Shown here piece after piece: positions 44,301 to 56,830 of a DNA stretch of 64,000 bases (positions are counted from its first letter, which is position 1; every line of letters starts with the position of its first letter). Source of the stretch: Ganoderma boninense (taxonomy: Eukaryota > Basidiomycota > Agaricomycetes > Polyporales > Polyporaceae). Location: assembly GCA_002900995.3 (NCBI GenBank), contig CM035314.1, positions 1,535,372 through 1,599,371 of the forward strand, read 5' to 3'. The translations under genes and the position numbers were made by a program. The notes beneath the pieces were generated by a model, which saw nothing but the letters and a program-made list of their open reading frames with translations, was not told where the DNA came from and made no database searches.

Positions 44301-46511
44301 GGGAAGCGGAGGGTGTTCATCAGGAAACCTGCGTTGGCGCTGAGAGCACTGAGGGGCACTGAGGCAGTACCCCCAGTAGCGCTCAGTACTCGCCCTCTCA
44401 GTAGTGGCTGTGCAGCCACCCCTCGAGCGAGGAAACGACGAGGTTGTCGTGCTGTCTTGCTTCCATTTACTCTTTCTCCTGCAAGAAACTTACTCGGCAG
44501 GCTTGGACGAACATACTAGGTACTAATTCTGAAGTCAGTTCTCGCAAATGTCTCACTCAGCGGGTGCACAAGGTCCAGACACCTGTTCACCGGTCCTCGG
44601 GATACACGGCAGATTTGGATAAGCCTGGGGCCATCTTGGTACGTAAATTCTTTCTGGAACGTTGGTATGAGTGTATTTGTACGCAATGCATCTGTTTTTT
44701 TCGGTGTTTATGTATTGGTTGTTGAGGGAGTCGTGTTCGCGTTCCGCATATCCTCGCCGGGCGCCCGTCAGTACCCTCAGCGCCTCAGTTTTTTGCGGAA
44801 GTTCTGATGTTGGCAAGCGGGACAAGTGTTGAACAACGCGTCCCCGACGCGTCGACGTGCTTGCATCCGGTGTGTTGCCGGTGGCGGCCCATGTTACACG
44901 CCGGGGGATGGGGCTGAGGGGAGAGGAGGGAGGGCAAGTCGCCAGGAACGGCGAGTCAGGGTACAGGCCAGATGGAGAGCGGATACGAGTGGATGCGACT
45001 GACGTTGGACAAGAGAGACTTGCTGTACACGCGGTATGTGTGAGCGGGTCGAGATGTCTGAGACGGAGGGTCTTTGGGACCATGTCGTCGAACGTTACCT
45101 GATGTAGAAAGCTAACGCTACGGGGTGGTCCTAAGAACAAAATAGATAGAGGTATGTTGGCGCACCTTGAGAGAAAGGGAAAGGAAATGATAATAACTGA
45201 GTCGCCTCTGCAGGAATTGCGTCGAGACGGATAGCTACGGAGGTGGCCCTCCTGGTGACTGGATACGGGCGCACGAACTATGACGGGTCAGGCGATGCTC
45301 GGGGAGGGGGGGGGGGGGTTGATGAAATGGTGATAGCGGCCGTCGAGTTTCGCGTGCAAGTGAAAATGTGGCACTGAGTGCAGAGCTTGAGGCTGGACCA
45401 CGTCGATACCACAGAGGACACCGGGCTCCCAATAACTAGCTTTTCAAGTCCATAGACGTGGCCGGTGCTACGCCACGATATATAGCAACGCACGTCGAGT
45501 GACAGAGCTATGATAAATGCGTTGTATCTCCCCGCGTACGTTCCCGCCAGTATGCATATATCCGTTGACCTAAGATATCGTGAGCGGCGCGGAAAGGACG
45601 AAATGAACGCGAGATATACACACCAATGAGGAAACCCACGGCGGATTGAAGTTACCATGCCCTCTCTGAGAATTTGGACTACAACAAGTGTCGCCGGAAG
45701 ACTCGGCGAGGCTCCGCTACTGTAGACAGCTGTGTTGGAGGTGCGCAATGGTCGCCACGCCCGATCTCGGCCTACCTACACCTTGGTGAGCCAGGTAGTG
45801 TCAATCATCCGCTGAGGTAGGGAGGTGAGTGTATTAGCTGGCGTACCGCGACTAACAACGCTCTTTGGTGTCGGCGTAAGAGAGTACCATTACACCTGGG
45901 ACCCTTCTTGTGCCATCCCGATTGGCGAGCACCGTTCCAGGATAGCCGAGGGTACGAAGAGGAGACAACGCGACATCATATACAAGCTGATGACGGAGCG
46001 GTATCGAACTCCAGGTAAGCGTGGTCTTGGACGCAATAATTGAGGGCAAGACAGGGACAGCTGGTCATGCTGCGCGACCGGCATCGGCCTTGGCAGCCAC
46101 GCGGATAGGCGGACCGCGCTCCCTGGCGTTCCTAGCACAGCTTCACTGTCTACCATCCGGACGCGATCTCAGGCGTGCGACTTCGGACGATGCTAGGGTG
46201 GACGGAGATGGGATTGAAGCGACAAAACGTACGCCGATACAATCGACGGAGCGTGGCTCGAATGCTGGGTGTACAGACATGCAGCCTATCAACTTAGAAC
46301 CTGGCATAGAGAAGCCAGGAATCATGGCTATACAAACGTGCACGGCCAGCGAAACCGCGTAATACATAGGAAGAAAAGAAAGAGGGCGTGGCGAAACTGC
46401 GAACGGAGGGAACGATAAATAGGGATGGCGAACAGTCGGAGGGCATAGATTACGAGTGGGGACGGCAGCGAAGCAATTTACTGGAAAAGAGATGCAGGGG
46501 GGAGAATATGC
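41388..46511. other. Gene-poor stretch with an inverted repeat
   Basis: No gene could be supported. A 900-base segment is bounded by inverted repeats at about 42443-42490 and 43340-43390 (see the repeat entry). Scattered TCAGC/GCTGA-rich tracts occur near 42470-42540, 43240-43370 and 44330-44400. A run of about 13 G lies near 45306. Open frames on both strands, the longest at 44553-45140 minus, match nothing I know. Confidence 0.4.
42443..43392. repeat. Possible non-autonomous element bounded by inverted repeats
   Basis: The left arm reads ACATCTGGACATCC then GTAAAACGCTGTCGTGCTGA. The right arm, in reverse complement, reads ACATCTGGACCCC then TGTAAAACGCTGTCGGCGCT. The arms are about 45 bases long, about 900 bases apart and clearly related. 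No transposase lies between them. A target-site duplication was not identified with confidence. Confidence 0.5.
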
Positions 46512-49500
46512 TCAGACATCACAGGGACATACGGAAGAGCCCATAGTTGACATGGCTGTTGCGAACGACTGTTCGGGGGAGGCTGCGAACCGCAGCGACC
46601 CACGACTGACGCCGAAGGGCTGGGGGTCGACCGGAGGCTTGCTTCGCACATAGTACGCTCCAGTTTTCAGCCCGGAACGCCATGCATGTAAGGCCAGGTC
46701 CTTCTGCATATGAACGTCAGAGGTGCCAACGCGGGAGTCATCGACACACTTACGAGGACATCGGGCGTGGGCTGGGCGACGAACAGGCTGAAGGACTGGC
46801 TTTGATCGATGAACGGCGACCTAGCTGCGGCCATGTCGACGAGGGCATGGGGATCAATCTCAAAAGCGGTACGGAATACAGCCTTTACGTCGTCAGGAAC
46901 ACCGTCGACCTCCTGAACGGAACCTGTAGGAGTATAAATAGGTACGTCTGCGTCCTATTCACTCGACACACGTACCGTGGGCGGCCAAGATATCGCTGCG
47001 GACGCGCTCGGACCATAACCCGCGGTTGCGGAGGACCCGGACAAGACGGGGCGACAATTCGTTGAAAGTCCCGCTCAGAACCCGATACTGCACGATGTTG
47101 CTGTGAAGGCGTCATCGTCAACGGAGCGGAACGAACGAAGATGTAACGAAGGCCACCTACCTGGTATATGGCTCGATTCCTTCGGAGTTCCTCAGAAGCT
47201 GGGCAGTGGATGCGGTGGGCATCTGAGCGGTGAGCATGGAGTTTCGCAGGCCAACGCGGTTGATCTTCTCCCGGAGCGCCTGGAAGTCGTATCGATCGGA
47301 CGTATCGGCATGCCACATGTCGACCTGGAGGATCCCTTGGGAGGCCGGCGAACCCGTCCACATATCGTATGGCCCAGACGCCTCCGCCAGCTCGCAGCTG
47401 CTCTCCAGCGCTGCATGATATATGGTCTCGAATATCCTCACATTGACCTCTTGTGCTTCGGCAGAAGTGAACGCCAGTCCGAGAGCGGCGAAGACGTCAG
47501 CCAATCCTTGAGTTCCAATGCCGATCGGACGGGTACTGTAGGCCGAAACTGCGGAGCTGGTTGTGGGGAACTTCGCGATGTCGATTATCTTGTCGAGGAG
47601 ACGAACGACGACCTTGGTGACGCGATGCAATTCTGCATAGTCGAACCCAACACCATCACGAACGTATTGAGGTAAACACAGTGCGGCAAGAGTGCACACT
47701 GCAGTCTCGACAGTGGACGAATGCTGGACGATTTCCGTGCACAGATTGGACGCCTTGATAACTCCAAGATGCATTTGGTTGTTCCTCTCTATAGAAGGAG
47801 GTCAACAACGATGTGACTCGAAACCGGCGACATTAAACATACCATTTATATTGTCAGAGAACATCAAGAACGGCGTTCCACTCTCTCGCAGAGCAGCGGA
47901 CACCGCCTCCCAGATACTCCTAGCAGGCACGACAGCAATGGCGACACCAGCACGCTCGTAGGACTCGTAGGCCGCGACGAAGGCGTCACCCACCAAATCC
48001 GTCAACGGGCGAACGTCGACGGGGTCGAACAAACTCCAAGATCCACCCGATTCCAGTCGGCGCATGCTACAATGGTAAGGAGTCAACATATCATATCTAG
48101 TGAGCGCCAACAGAGTACGGTAGGCGATAGTCATACGCACAAGAGATGCGGGATCCACAGAGATGGGAAGAGGTAGCGGAAGCGGTAACCGGTGGAGGCC
48201 CTGTTCGTTCGCGTGGCGATAAACTTCCGCACGTCCCCGTGCCAAATGGGGAGATGGACAGTGGCGGACGAGGAACGATGGCGACTCGACTTAGACCAGT
48301 ATCCAGCCACGGAGTCGTAGACCTTTAGGAGGGGCATCAGACCGGGATGGTGCCCTTCACCTCTACCGCTAGAGAACTCAGGTTCAGCGTACGCTATTAT
48401 GGCAAGGAAGACGGCGCACATACCGCGTGGCAGGGACCTCGCCCGCATGGATGCCGATCCCACCATCCGCAGACCAGAGTTTGGAGAGTGTAGCGAAACT
48501 GTTGATCGCATCTTTCGACTCCACAGCGAACGGTTCGTAGATGTAACACGAGGACAAATGGCCGTTGGATAAGCCCCCGTTCCAAAGGATTGGCGAAGCA
48601 ACGGACATCTTCTTCGTCGAAAGCAGGTCGTAGGTCTCGAGCACGTCGTCGATGTTTTCGCCATGAATCCCCACCGCGACGCGCATATACAAGAACTGAA
48701 GTCGCTCATCGACCTCTTTCCCAGCGTGGAGGAAATACGAGCGATCGAAGGTCTGCATGGCATGACTTGCGCTACTTCAGACGTAGGCAAGTGACAGATA
48801 TACGAAGTAGGACGCACTAGGTGTAATCGAAGTCGCGGTGATGCACGATCGCCGAATCGATCGTGCTCGCATTGTTGCGTACCACGTCGAGAAACTCGTC
48901 AGTGAACACGGAAGGCGTGGCTAACACACGGTTAGTGGAAGAAACCGTCCCCGCGGAGCACACGATCCACTCACAAGTATCCCGGGAGAGAGCCCACGCA
49001 CTGAAACGCTTCGGCACGCGTTTGTGAATGTAAGCGGTATAGACTCGACCAGCGAGGATGGAGTAGTCGGGGTGCCGCGAAGAGAAGGTCGACACGATTT
49101 CCGCAAGGAAGATCTACGCCACTGGGATGAGAGACGACAGCGGACTTCGTCGAGGGATTACCTGAAAGGTCTCCGTGTTCATGACATCATCTGGCACACG
49201 CGCAACGACATGGTCGACGACCCTATATAACCTAGCATCAGCACACGGGTACGCACGATATGGGGGCACGTACTCGGGGATGCTGACGAACTCCAGGTCC
49301 AGCCCCCAAGACAACTAGCGGGTCTTGAGCACGAGCGCTGGACGGTAATAGAAACACGTACGGCCTGAAGATTGTTCACCACCTGACAGGACCTCCGTCA
49401 GACTCGAAGAAAAAAGCACGCGATAGATGCAGGATACCTTGCGGCGGTCGAAAGACACGTCTTCACTGGGAGGGCAGAGATAGCTGTTTAGGCTACGCGC

Positions 49501-49545
49501 GGAAGGCCGCAAGGACAGAAGCGTACCCGTCTACGAACGGAAGCT
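46512..49545 (-). CDS. Divergent class I ribonucleotide reductase, large (alpha) subunit
   Basis: This enzyme reduces ribonucleotides to deoxyribonucleotides. At least ten small introns were placed by matching the family. ATP-cone remnants read EDVSFDRRK, VVNNLQALSWGLDLEFVSIP. Then come HPDYSILAGRVYTAYIHK, TFDRSYFLHAGKEVDERLQF, MRVAVGIHGENIDDVLETYD, GHLSSCYIYE (active-site Cys), ADGGIGIHAG, PMLRVY-like LLKVYDSVAGYW, LFPSLWIPHLL and WSLFDPVDV. SNLCTEI (Asn/Cys/Glu triad) follows, then AVCTLAALCLP (partner Cys), RPIGIGTQGLADVFAALGL, MPTASTAQLL, EPYTSN and LKTGAYYVRSKPP (the Tyr-Tyr pair). The C-terminus ends CPCDV, a Cys-x-Cys. All core residues are present although overall similarity is low. 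The 5' end is approximate. Confidence 0.85.
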
Positions 49546-49599
49546 AGTAAGCACCGTGCGCTGCCAGAAGAGGCAAGGGACGCACCTCGTTTGCGAATT

Positions 49600-51480
49600 A
49601 TAGTACGCATTGTTCCAATTCTAGCCGGTAGAAGTAACAACACAAGATAGAGGTCGAGTCGAGGGGGGGGTTAGTTTAGGATGAAGGAGCAAGACCAGGA
49701 TCATACTGGTTTTATAGGATAACCGTGACATAGAAGGACGTGGATTTCCATGTGTGTGGCGCACGGATTGGATGGGAGCGAAGAACTGGAGAAGCGAACG
49801 AGATGCATCAGCGGATTCTGTCGTAGACGGGTTCCACGTACGGCGGTCGTAGCGACTGCTGGCGGGTAAAGCGGCGTCCCATCAAGGGTGCTGATTCTAC
49901 CACCTGCGTAGATGGAGGATGACATCGGTTGCGGGGGGGCGGAGGTTTGTTGGGAGTGAGCGGCGGACAGTATATGTTGGCAGGGATCGGCGGACGGTGT
50001 ATGTTGGTAGGGTTCGGCGGTGCGAACTGCGCGAGCGACGCCGCGAGAATACAGTCACCGCCGCTGCCATGCATCGGCTTGCGCAAATAGAGAGAATATC
50101 GATGGCCGGGTGTTGCTACAATGCGGGAACAGTGGAAGGGTGACTGAATCCGCTATGTGGGGATGAAGCTAACACTTGGCGACTCAAACGTGCTTATGTA
50201 AGTGCACACGATGGTGGGCGAATTTCGGAAATACGACCGAACCGACAGTGTGGCGCCTGGCGCTCCGAAGTGGGTGTCGCCCAAGAGCCAAGTTCTTACG
50301 ACGTAAGGACATCAATATTATCGACTGTGCTTGGCGCATAGCCAACGCGAACTGGGGTTCGGCACCACGCGGGCGGTTTGGCGGGTGGAGCGTGTATGCA
50401 CCACCAAGACGAAACATGTGATTAAATCCCGTTGACTCAGTACACTGTGGTAGAAAAACGAGCCCTCGACTCGGAGGAGACCGGCAACATCTATGGACTA
50501 TCAAGAGCGTACGTCTGCAAGTGTAGTAGGTGGCTAAAAGCAGTTGGTCAGTTCGAGTGTATGAGTGTACGAACGATCTTACCTTTGCACCACGTAGTCG
50601 ATAAGGCTTCATTCGGAGCTCAGAACGTTTGTCAGGCGCATCGCACTTCCGGCTGCGTGTCGAAAGACCAAGACGTGTCCTCGAATAGTCAACCCCCACA
50701 TCTCACGCACGGTGCGGTTGACGGCGGCCGTGGCTGAGCAGCTGGAGGTCATTATCGAGTAGCTGTTCGCAAGCACGAGCGTGGTGTCTGACGCAAGTGA
50801 CGCGATTCTGGTCCGGCGAGCCCCCCTAGGAAACCATCGCCGAGTGGAGAGGTCTTCTGTCCAGATGATGGAGCCAGGCTCCTCTGTGAAGGGACTGTCG
50901 GCTGGAATGCGAACGAGACGGCTGCGCCCACCGCCGACAGGATAAAGGAGCCCGAACACATAACGTCGTACTAGTCCCTAGGGGTACGTTAGGCAAGGAA
51001 GGAGGTAGTCGAAGCATCCACTAACCAGGCGGACACGTCGCATTACCCAAGTATTCCATCGCGTGATGGCCGTGGCCGAGCCCCGACTCGAAGACGTATC
51101 TGGCATTGGTAAGAGGGAGGTGCGCCAGGCACCTAGTGATATGCGGATGAAAAGAGATGAATGTCAGTAGACGATAGACATGGCGAACCGACAGCGACGA
51201 GGACCCAAGCGTACCTGTATACTCGCGGAGCAGCAATATTCAACGGGAGAGGGGACGGAAGGTGGGCGCGATACTCACACTGAGATATACGGAACGTCCT
51301 GGGGTTCTGGCGCAGACAGACTCGTTTGCCATGAAAAGAAGTGGCCAATAAGACAGGGAAAGCAGTCCGAATCGTCAAGCATCCGCGCAGAATGGCCTGG
51401 ACGGTCCTGGTAACGAATTTGCAAACGCAGAAGAAGGCGGCGCATCTAGAGTAGCAAGGGAGCGTGGGCAAGGTGGAGGG
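49600..51480 (-). CDS. Orphan intron-containing gene, exons only partly resolved
   Basis: Two exons join in frame when spliced: RYVFESGLGHGHHAMEYLGN with TCPP, then VRRYVFGLLYPVGGGRSRLV, RIPADSPFTEEPGSIIWTED and LSTRRWF. A further open stretch reads TTLVLANSYSIMTSSCSATA. Possible upstream exons lie at 51,300-51,470 (LLATSFHGKRVCLRQNPRTF). The left part (49,700-50,090) carries a Pro/Asn-rich frame with a NIHRPPIPANIYCPPLTPN repeat. I recognise no domain, and the limits are only approximate. Confidence 0.3.
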
Positions 51481-51734
51481 TCGAGGGGGCGTTGCTACGT
51501 GCTACGCCCACGTCGTGGTAGGGTTGTTGACCTATGACTGCCGACGTCCGTGGACTGAATGATGCAAGGTGTAGACCCCCACGGGCGCACGCGGAGAAGC
51601 ACAGAGTAGGAGCACCGTTACAAGACAGTCACCGGAGAACACAGGTTTTCCAGTAGAGAGCCAAAGTTGACCAGACGAGGGTAGCCGTGCCCGGTGGAAC
51701 ATCGTATATAATCGCAGGTCTCAGGTGCCGTCGA

Positions 51735-53185
51735 ATGCACCATCACTGGATCCGGAATCCCCCCACTCGCTGCCATCGACTCTACACCGCACCCGATCGC
51801 CGGCTCGATCCACAGTACACGATGCAGGAAGCGAACGATATACTCGAGAAATACAAGAGACATCCTTTCGCGAGAGGGTTGATCCCTTTCCAAGGGGCTA
51901 TTCGCACGATTGATCACCAGTTCGCGAAGGTCTACGCGCACCAAGACGGGCGTCAGCGCTGGACTGTGAGTCACCATCGACTGGGAGCGATATGCTTACT
52001 GACTCAGGTTTTGAAAGATGTATGACCGTACGACAGGAGAGCCCGCGATCTTCAGCCACGCTGCCATGTTCGCCGAATCCGACGACCAAGAGTCCGGGAA
52101 CTACGTCCCTGAACGCGAGCAAATCCCATATGGTGTCGATGTGAAGTCCGTGTACGTGGTGTCTTACGTGTACTTGTTGAGGGGGAGATTGAGGCGCATT
52201 TTCCAGGCAACGCCGTGCGAACATGAAGTGCTTTTATACGTACATCTTCGACACTCACACGGACTTGAGCCTCTACGAGGGCCAGTGGGTGAGTACATCG
52301 TGGGCCGAACTGAGAGATGGACTGACCTTAGGCAGACGTTGGACGAGTACATGGGGACCGTCAAGGGGTTCAACGAAGGCGGAGTCCCACGTCGCTCGTA
52401 CTTGTCCGGCCAGGACTCGCGTTTCCGAGGGCGCTTTTGGATGCAGACTCCAATGTTCCTTCGCCGAGGACCCCAGGAAGCTCGCGTTCCTTGTCCTGAA
52501 CACCTTCACCCATGGGTCGTAAAGGGCGACAGCGAGTCGAAGGTGTTCCGCGCAAACGCGGATCGCCCGAGGATCTGGATGAAGGCAGGAGATGACATCG
52601 TCCCGATCAGCAACCGAAGCCCTGCCACTTTGCACCGAGGGGACATCGTCGCGATGTCGTTCACCATAACCTACCATGTGACGTCGGCGAACTGGTTCCC
52701 TCAGTTCCACCCCGTGGATCTTGTTGTGGTGAGGGACGGCGACATGGACGCCACGGACTTGAGTGCACCGGCCCTGGACCTCTACAGTCGACCGCCTCCG
52801 TCGCTTGAAGCAATCCCGGAAGTGGACGGTAAGCCTTCTCGCCGTTTGGGTCGACCACTCGTGAAAGGGACCTGTACCTGATGCCGGAATGCCTGTGTAG
52901 GAGAAGCGGATTTCGCCCAACACCCGAACACGCCAGTGTCGCCTGGGGGACCCAACACTGTGGGACCGGCGTCCGAGGGGGTGGAGTTGGAAGGGGAAGG
53001 TGAGTCGGAGTACTTTCGACATCGAGGCCAACACTTACGAAGCATACGTAGTTGGCGATACTCTCCAAGAAGGCGAGCGTGCTCAATCGTCGGAGGACTT
53101 CGTGGACGTAACGATGGAGGAGACGCAGAAGCGAGACACGAGGGCGGGGGTTGCACGCGCTGCAAGGGGCCGCAAGCGGGCCTAG
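51735..53185 (+). CDS. Orphan multi-exon protein
   Basis: A TATATAAT lies just upstream, at about 51706. Exons read MQEANDILEKYKRHPFARGL, IPFQGAIRTIDHQFAKVYAH, then MYDRTTGEPAIFSHAAMFAE, and a strand-rich block with RPRIWMKAGDDIVPISNR, LHRGDIVAMSFTITYHVTS and WFPQFHPVDLVVVRDGD. The C-terminus is acidic (SEDFVDVTMEETQ) then basic (RAARGRKRA). Internal exon limits between 52140 and 52540 are uncertain because two frames stay open. The RGDIVAMSF ... WFPQFHPVDL block looks like a folded beta domain, but I cannot name it. Confidence 0.4.
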
Positions 53186-53523
53186 GCGCCTGAAGAACCT
53201 GCGAGGGACGCCGGAGGAGTGTGATTTGTTTCGTAGTGTTGGCAGTGCGTACCCGGTGAACGGCAGGCCGCGGCTGTGTGCGCGTATTTATTGTAGAAAG
53301 ATGTTCGGCGAATTGAAGGCCGTTTGTGGATTCAGGTGTATTGGTGGATTCAGACTGCGTCCGGCACACATTCACTCGAGATAGTTCGATTGGGGGACAT
53401 TTTCTACGTGACATCGCGGGACATTCTAAACAATACCACGGGCGTGTTGAGGAGGTCGACGCAGAAGAACACAAGACATCATGCGCGACGAACGTTGTAG
53501 GCGTACAGACATTCGGACCATCT

Positions 53524-55178
53524 TTAGCATGCATCAAGAAAACTCGGAGGCGTTGATCGCGGGAACGGCAAAGACGAGGTTCCGTATGGCGGTAAGAGAA
53601 CATTCTGCTGTATACTCGGAGAACTACGCTGACCAGCCTCCGCTAGCACCTGGCATCTAGACAATGCTGAGAGAATGGACAGTTGAATACACCCCGCGTG
53701 CTTACCTGGGGCCCCATGTTGAAGAACGCGTCGCACTCAGCGTCCGTGTAGGGGAACTGGCCTGAAGGCAAGTCTTGAGGTAAAGTGCTATCGACGACCG
53801 GGTATTTCTGAGGGAACATGCGCTGCATGTAATCGACGTCCTCCTGGGCAGACGGCTGTGTCGGGTACATGGGCGCATAGGAAGTATGATCTGTCGCAGA
53901 TGCCTGGCAACAGTGTGTTCCACCGAAAGAATGTGATTTGTAAGTCTCACACGTAAGTGTTCCATAGCATGTGGCGTACCGACGAAGACGCTTCAGGCCA
54001 AGAACTCCCTGATGCCGCTGTGGAGACGGCATGCATCCACATGTCGTGGGCGGCGTCGCGCTGTTGCTGGTCAGCGTGGAACCTATCTGAGGGGCACAAA
54101 ACGGCGAAGCAATCAACGAGGATCCAGGCATGATGTCGCAATCAGATACGAACCGCGGTTAAATCGCAAGTGTTGATCTGAGTCGACGCGATGAGAAAGT
54201 GGCGCTGTCTGAGAGAGCTCCCCATTGAACTGGTGCTGAGGATAGGCCCACGGGCTCGGTGTACTATGATACAGCGCAGTGCCCGCCACGACGGCAAACC
54301 TTGGGCGAGCCAGCGGCTCAACAGTCGCGATTGGGCCGCCTTCGACCGACGGAAGGAACTGTGGAGCACTACCAGACGAGGAGGCGGCGAGTGTCGGAAA
54401 ATTGGTACCTGTTGGCGCTTGAAGCGGTGTAGTTGTTGCTGCCGGCTCGCCTGACCCCGCGACCACACCAGGTCGAACGCACGCGGTGCCATTCTGTCTG
54501 CATCGTCCACACGGGATGGCACTACCTGTACACTAACGCAAGATGTCAGACAGGGACTTAATGCGAAGAAGAACGTAACACGAACCGGCCATTGATGCAG
54601 TTGACACTCTAAACATGCGACCACCGACCTTCCTCTGACGATGCGCCTTCGGGGCTGCGCCGGTCGGCGTCGGGGAGCCCGCCCTTCTTCCCTTTCGCAT
54701 ACCCTGTTCCGTTTGACGCAATTCGCGCACGGGTCACCGACGCACTAGCGGCAAGAAGGTAAGTAAGGGCGGATGCATTGCGGTAGATGAGTCTCGAACC
54801 TGACGCTTCCGGTATCGGCAGAAATTGCACGCAACCTCAGCTATCGGATCGTTACGTTTGTTGTACGGGTCTAAAGGGTCTTCGTCTAGATACGAAAGGC
54901 GTTTCGTGGAGACCCCCCACCGACAGCAATGTGCGAGGTCAGCACGGTGGATGGGATCAGGTAGATGAGGACGGCACTACTAACCGCCACCAGGAGCTGC
55001 GAGTCGCGTTTGTTGAGCCCAATGACCCGACAGAGGTCGACCACGAAACACGTACCTCCAGCGGGGCGACCCGGTCCTCGGGCGACGTGATGCATGCAGA
55101 GTGAGGAGACCTGATGTTACTAGGGGACGGGTACCACCAGCCGGGTGAGAGTCCAGACGACCAACCTTTAATATTCAT
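53524..55178 (-). CDS. Protein with two tandem Zn2Cys6 clusters, putative transcription factor
   Basis: The start ATG at 55178 opens MNIKGWSSGLSPGWWYPSPS. Cluster 1 reads ACNFCRYRKRQ, intron, CVGDPCANCVKRNRVCE. After a basic Arg/Pro linker (GRAPRRRPAQPRRR), cluster 2 reads ACLECQLHQWP, intron, CTGSAIPCGRCRQNGTACVR. Both give C-x2-C-x6-C-x(4-6)-C-x2-C-x6-C, the fungal Zn2Cys6 DNA-binding pattern, and both are split by an intron just before the third Cys. Downstream are a Pro/Ala/Ser-rich region, DQQQRDAAHDMWMHAVS and PYTDAECDAFFNMGPQ, ending SFLDAC. No middle-homology region is seen. A DNA-binding role follows from the family; targets are unknown. Confidence 0.7.
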
Positions 55179-56016
55179 GTAGGTGAGATAAACTTGAAGT
55201 GCGCGATTTTACCAGGGAATGGAATTCTTCCCCTGGAACATGGGTTCCTAGCTAGAGAAGTATCGTAAAGGCGACCCGAACATGTGAGGTCCATGGGCCC
55301 CAGGACCGTAGCGCCGTCTGCGCTGGCAAAGTTGGATCCCGGAAGACGGTCCACTACGAACGCTGCTTGCACGTCAACGGTGTCCGAGCCTATCAAGTAA
55401 CGGCGGAGGCGGAACATACTCGTGCTGAAGGCTATTCGGTGCGTGGCGAAGGAGAACTGCAGGAAGGACAGTACGCAGGACGTAGGGAACCGGAAGAAGT
55501 CCACACGGCGATGCGAGGGAAGAGAGATGGGTGCACTAACGGCAAAACTGAAGAAGCGCACGAATGTTACTGGTCGAAAAAGTTCGGCACCGTTGTCCGA
55601 GTACCTCGGAAAGTCCATTCACGTACTTCGCACAGCAAGCTTCCAGGCCGTGGGCGGCGTTAAGAGACTGATCGATTTCAGACGGCGGCGTGTCAAACAA
55701 AACACGTACATGAAAGCTACTACAGATCTCCGCCGCAGCACATCGAGCCACACATGAACCCAAACCTGAAAAGTGGTCGTTAGATGTTTCGACGTCACCA
55801 AGACAAAAGGACTTAATTACCTCGTGTGCTCGTGTGCGGCGGAGCTTACAGGGCCGCCGTGAGCGCATACTCTTGGGCGTCCGCTTGGAGCGGGGCTTCG
55901 ACGTCTGACAGGGTCGAGGCAAATTTCTTGGTCAACTGCGATCTGTCAAGGGAAGCAGTGCGTCGTGCCGTGCGGATGAGCTGGATGGAGGGTAATTCTA
56001 TAAATAGGTTTTATCG

Positions 56017-56830
56017 TTAGACACCGAACGTTCTCACACGCGTAGTCCCGTAGCACTCACCCGATGCATCGCCAAGAGGCGGAGGCTTCAGCGCCGAGCC
56101 GAATGACGTCTGGGTAATGGGGAGTCCCTGACGCTCCAAGGTCCAGACAGTGGAGAAGTCAATCGCCAACAGGGGTCGTGGCGTAAAGACGAGGCACCTG
56201 TCAGGCGGCGTATGCTGCGTAGGGCGCCAAGTGGCGGTCGTCGTAAAGCTGAAGCCCCGCCGTTCGTACTTCGTGCGCGCGGATGCCATTTTCTGTGAAA
56301 CGGTCCCCCCATCCGTGAGGCCGGCCCCGGAGAGGGTATGTTTCGGGTAGGCACAGACAGCACCAGAGGGAGTGATGAAGTTCACAACGAGGCTGGTCCA
56401 GAAATAGAGGAGCGGTGCGACGGGGTTGGGGCCGAAGCTACGAATTACGTCAATCCTTCTTCCATCAAGCGTGAGGTACCGCTTGACTCCTTTGATCCCG
56501 TTGTAACGCCCGCGTTGTCGAGAAGACATGTCCGCATCTAGGGCCACAGGTAAATGCCTTTCGAAGTCGTTGATGAAATCGTCGTACGTCGTATCCCCGA
56601 CGTAGACATCCAGATCGCCTGGCACCCAGTCGACCGGCCATGTGAAGAAGGCAAGTGCGACTGAGCCCGAGATCACAGCTCCATGAAGGCGAAGGAGGCC
56701 TTTGAAATGGTGGAGGCTATTGCCGAAGAACAGGCGTAACAGCGCTGTAACTCGTACACGGAACTCGGAAGCGACCATAGTCCGAAACGAAGCAGATGTC
56801 TCTGCACACGACAAGAGCGACATGGTGTCG
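56017..56830 (-). CDS. F-box-like / polymerase-beta nucleotidyltransferase-fold protein, putatively active
   Basis: An N-terminal helical F-box-like part (FAHVFAVCDTMSLLSCAETS) precedes a nucleotidyltransferase core. GAVISGSVALAFF supplies the GS motif, DWVPGDLDVYV the D-x-D pair and DGRRIDVIRSFG the third acidic position, all in the order expected for this fold. NFITPSGAVCAYPKHTLSG follows. The protein ends VRTFGV near 56017. The start is uncertain; an in-frame ATG inside the F-box-like part is used here. I know similar proteins only as unnamed mushroom proteins, so the substrate is unknown. It pairs with the paralogue at 60.6 kb. Confidence 0.55.

Noticed and set aside
44553..45140. Minus-strand open frame of 195 residues
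   Set aside because: Low-complexity Ser/Pro/Thr/Arg composition, no splice-supported extension and no recognisable domain.
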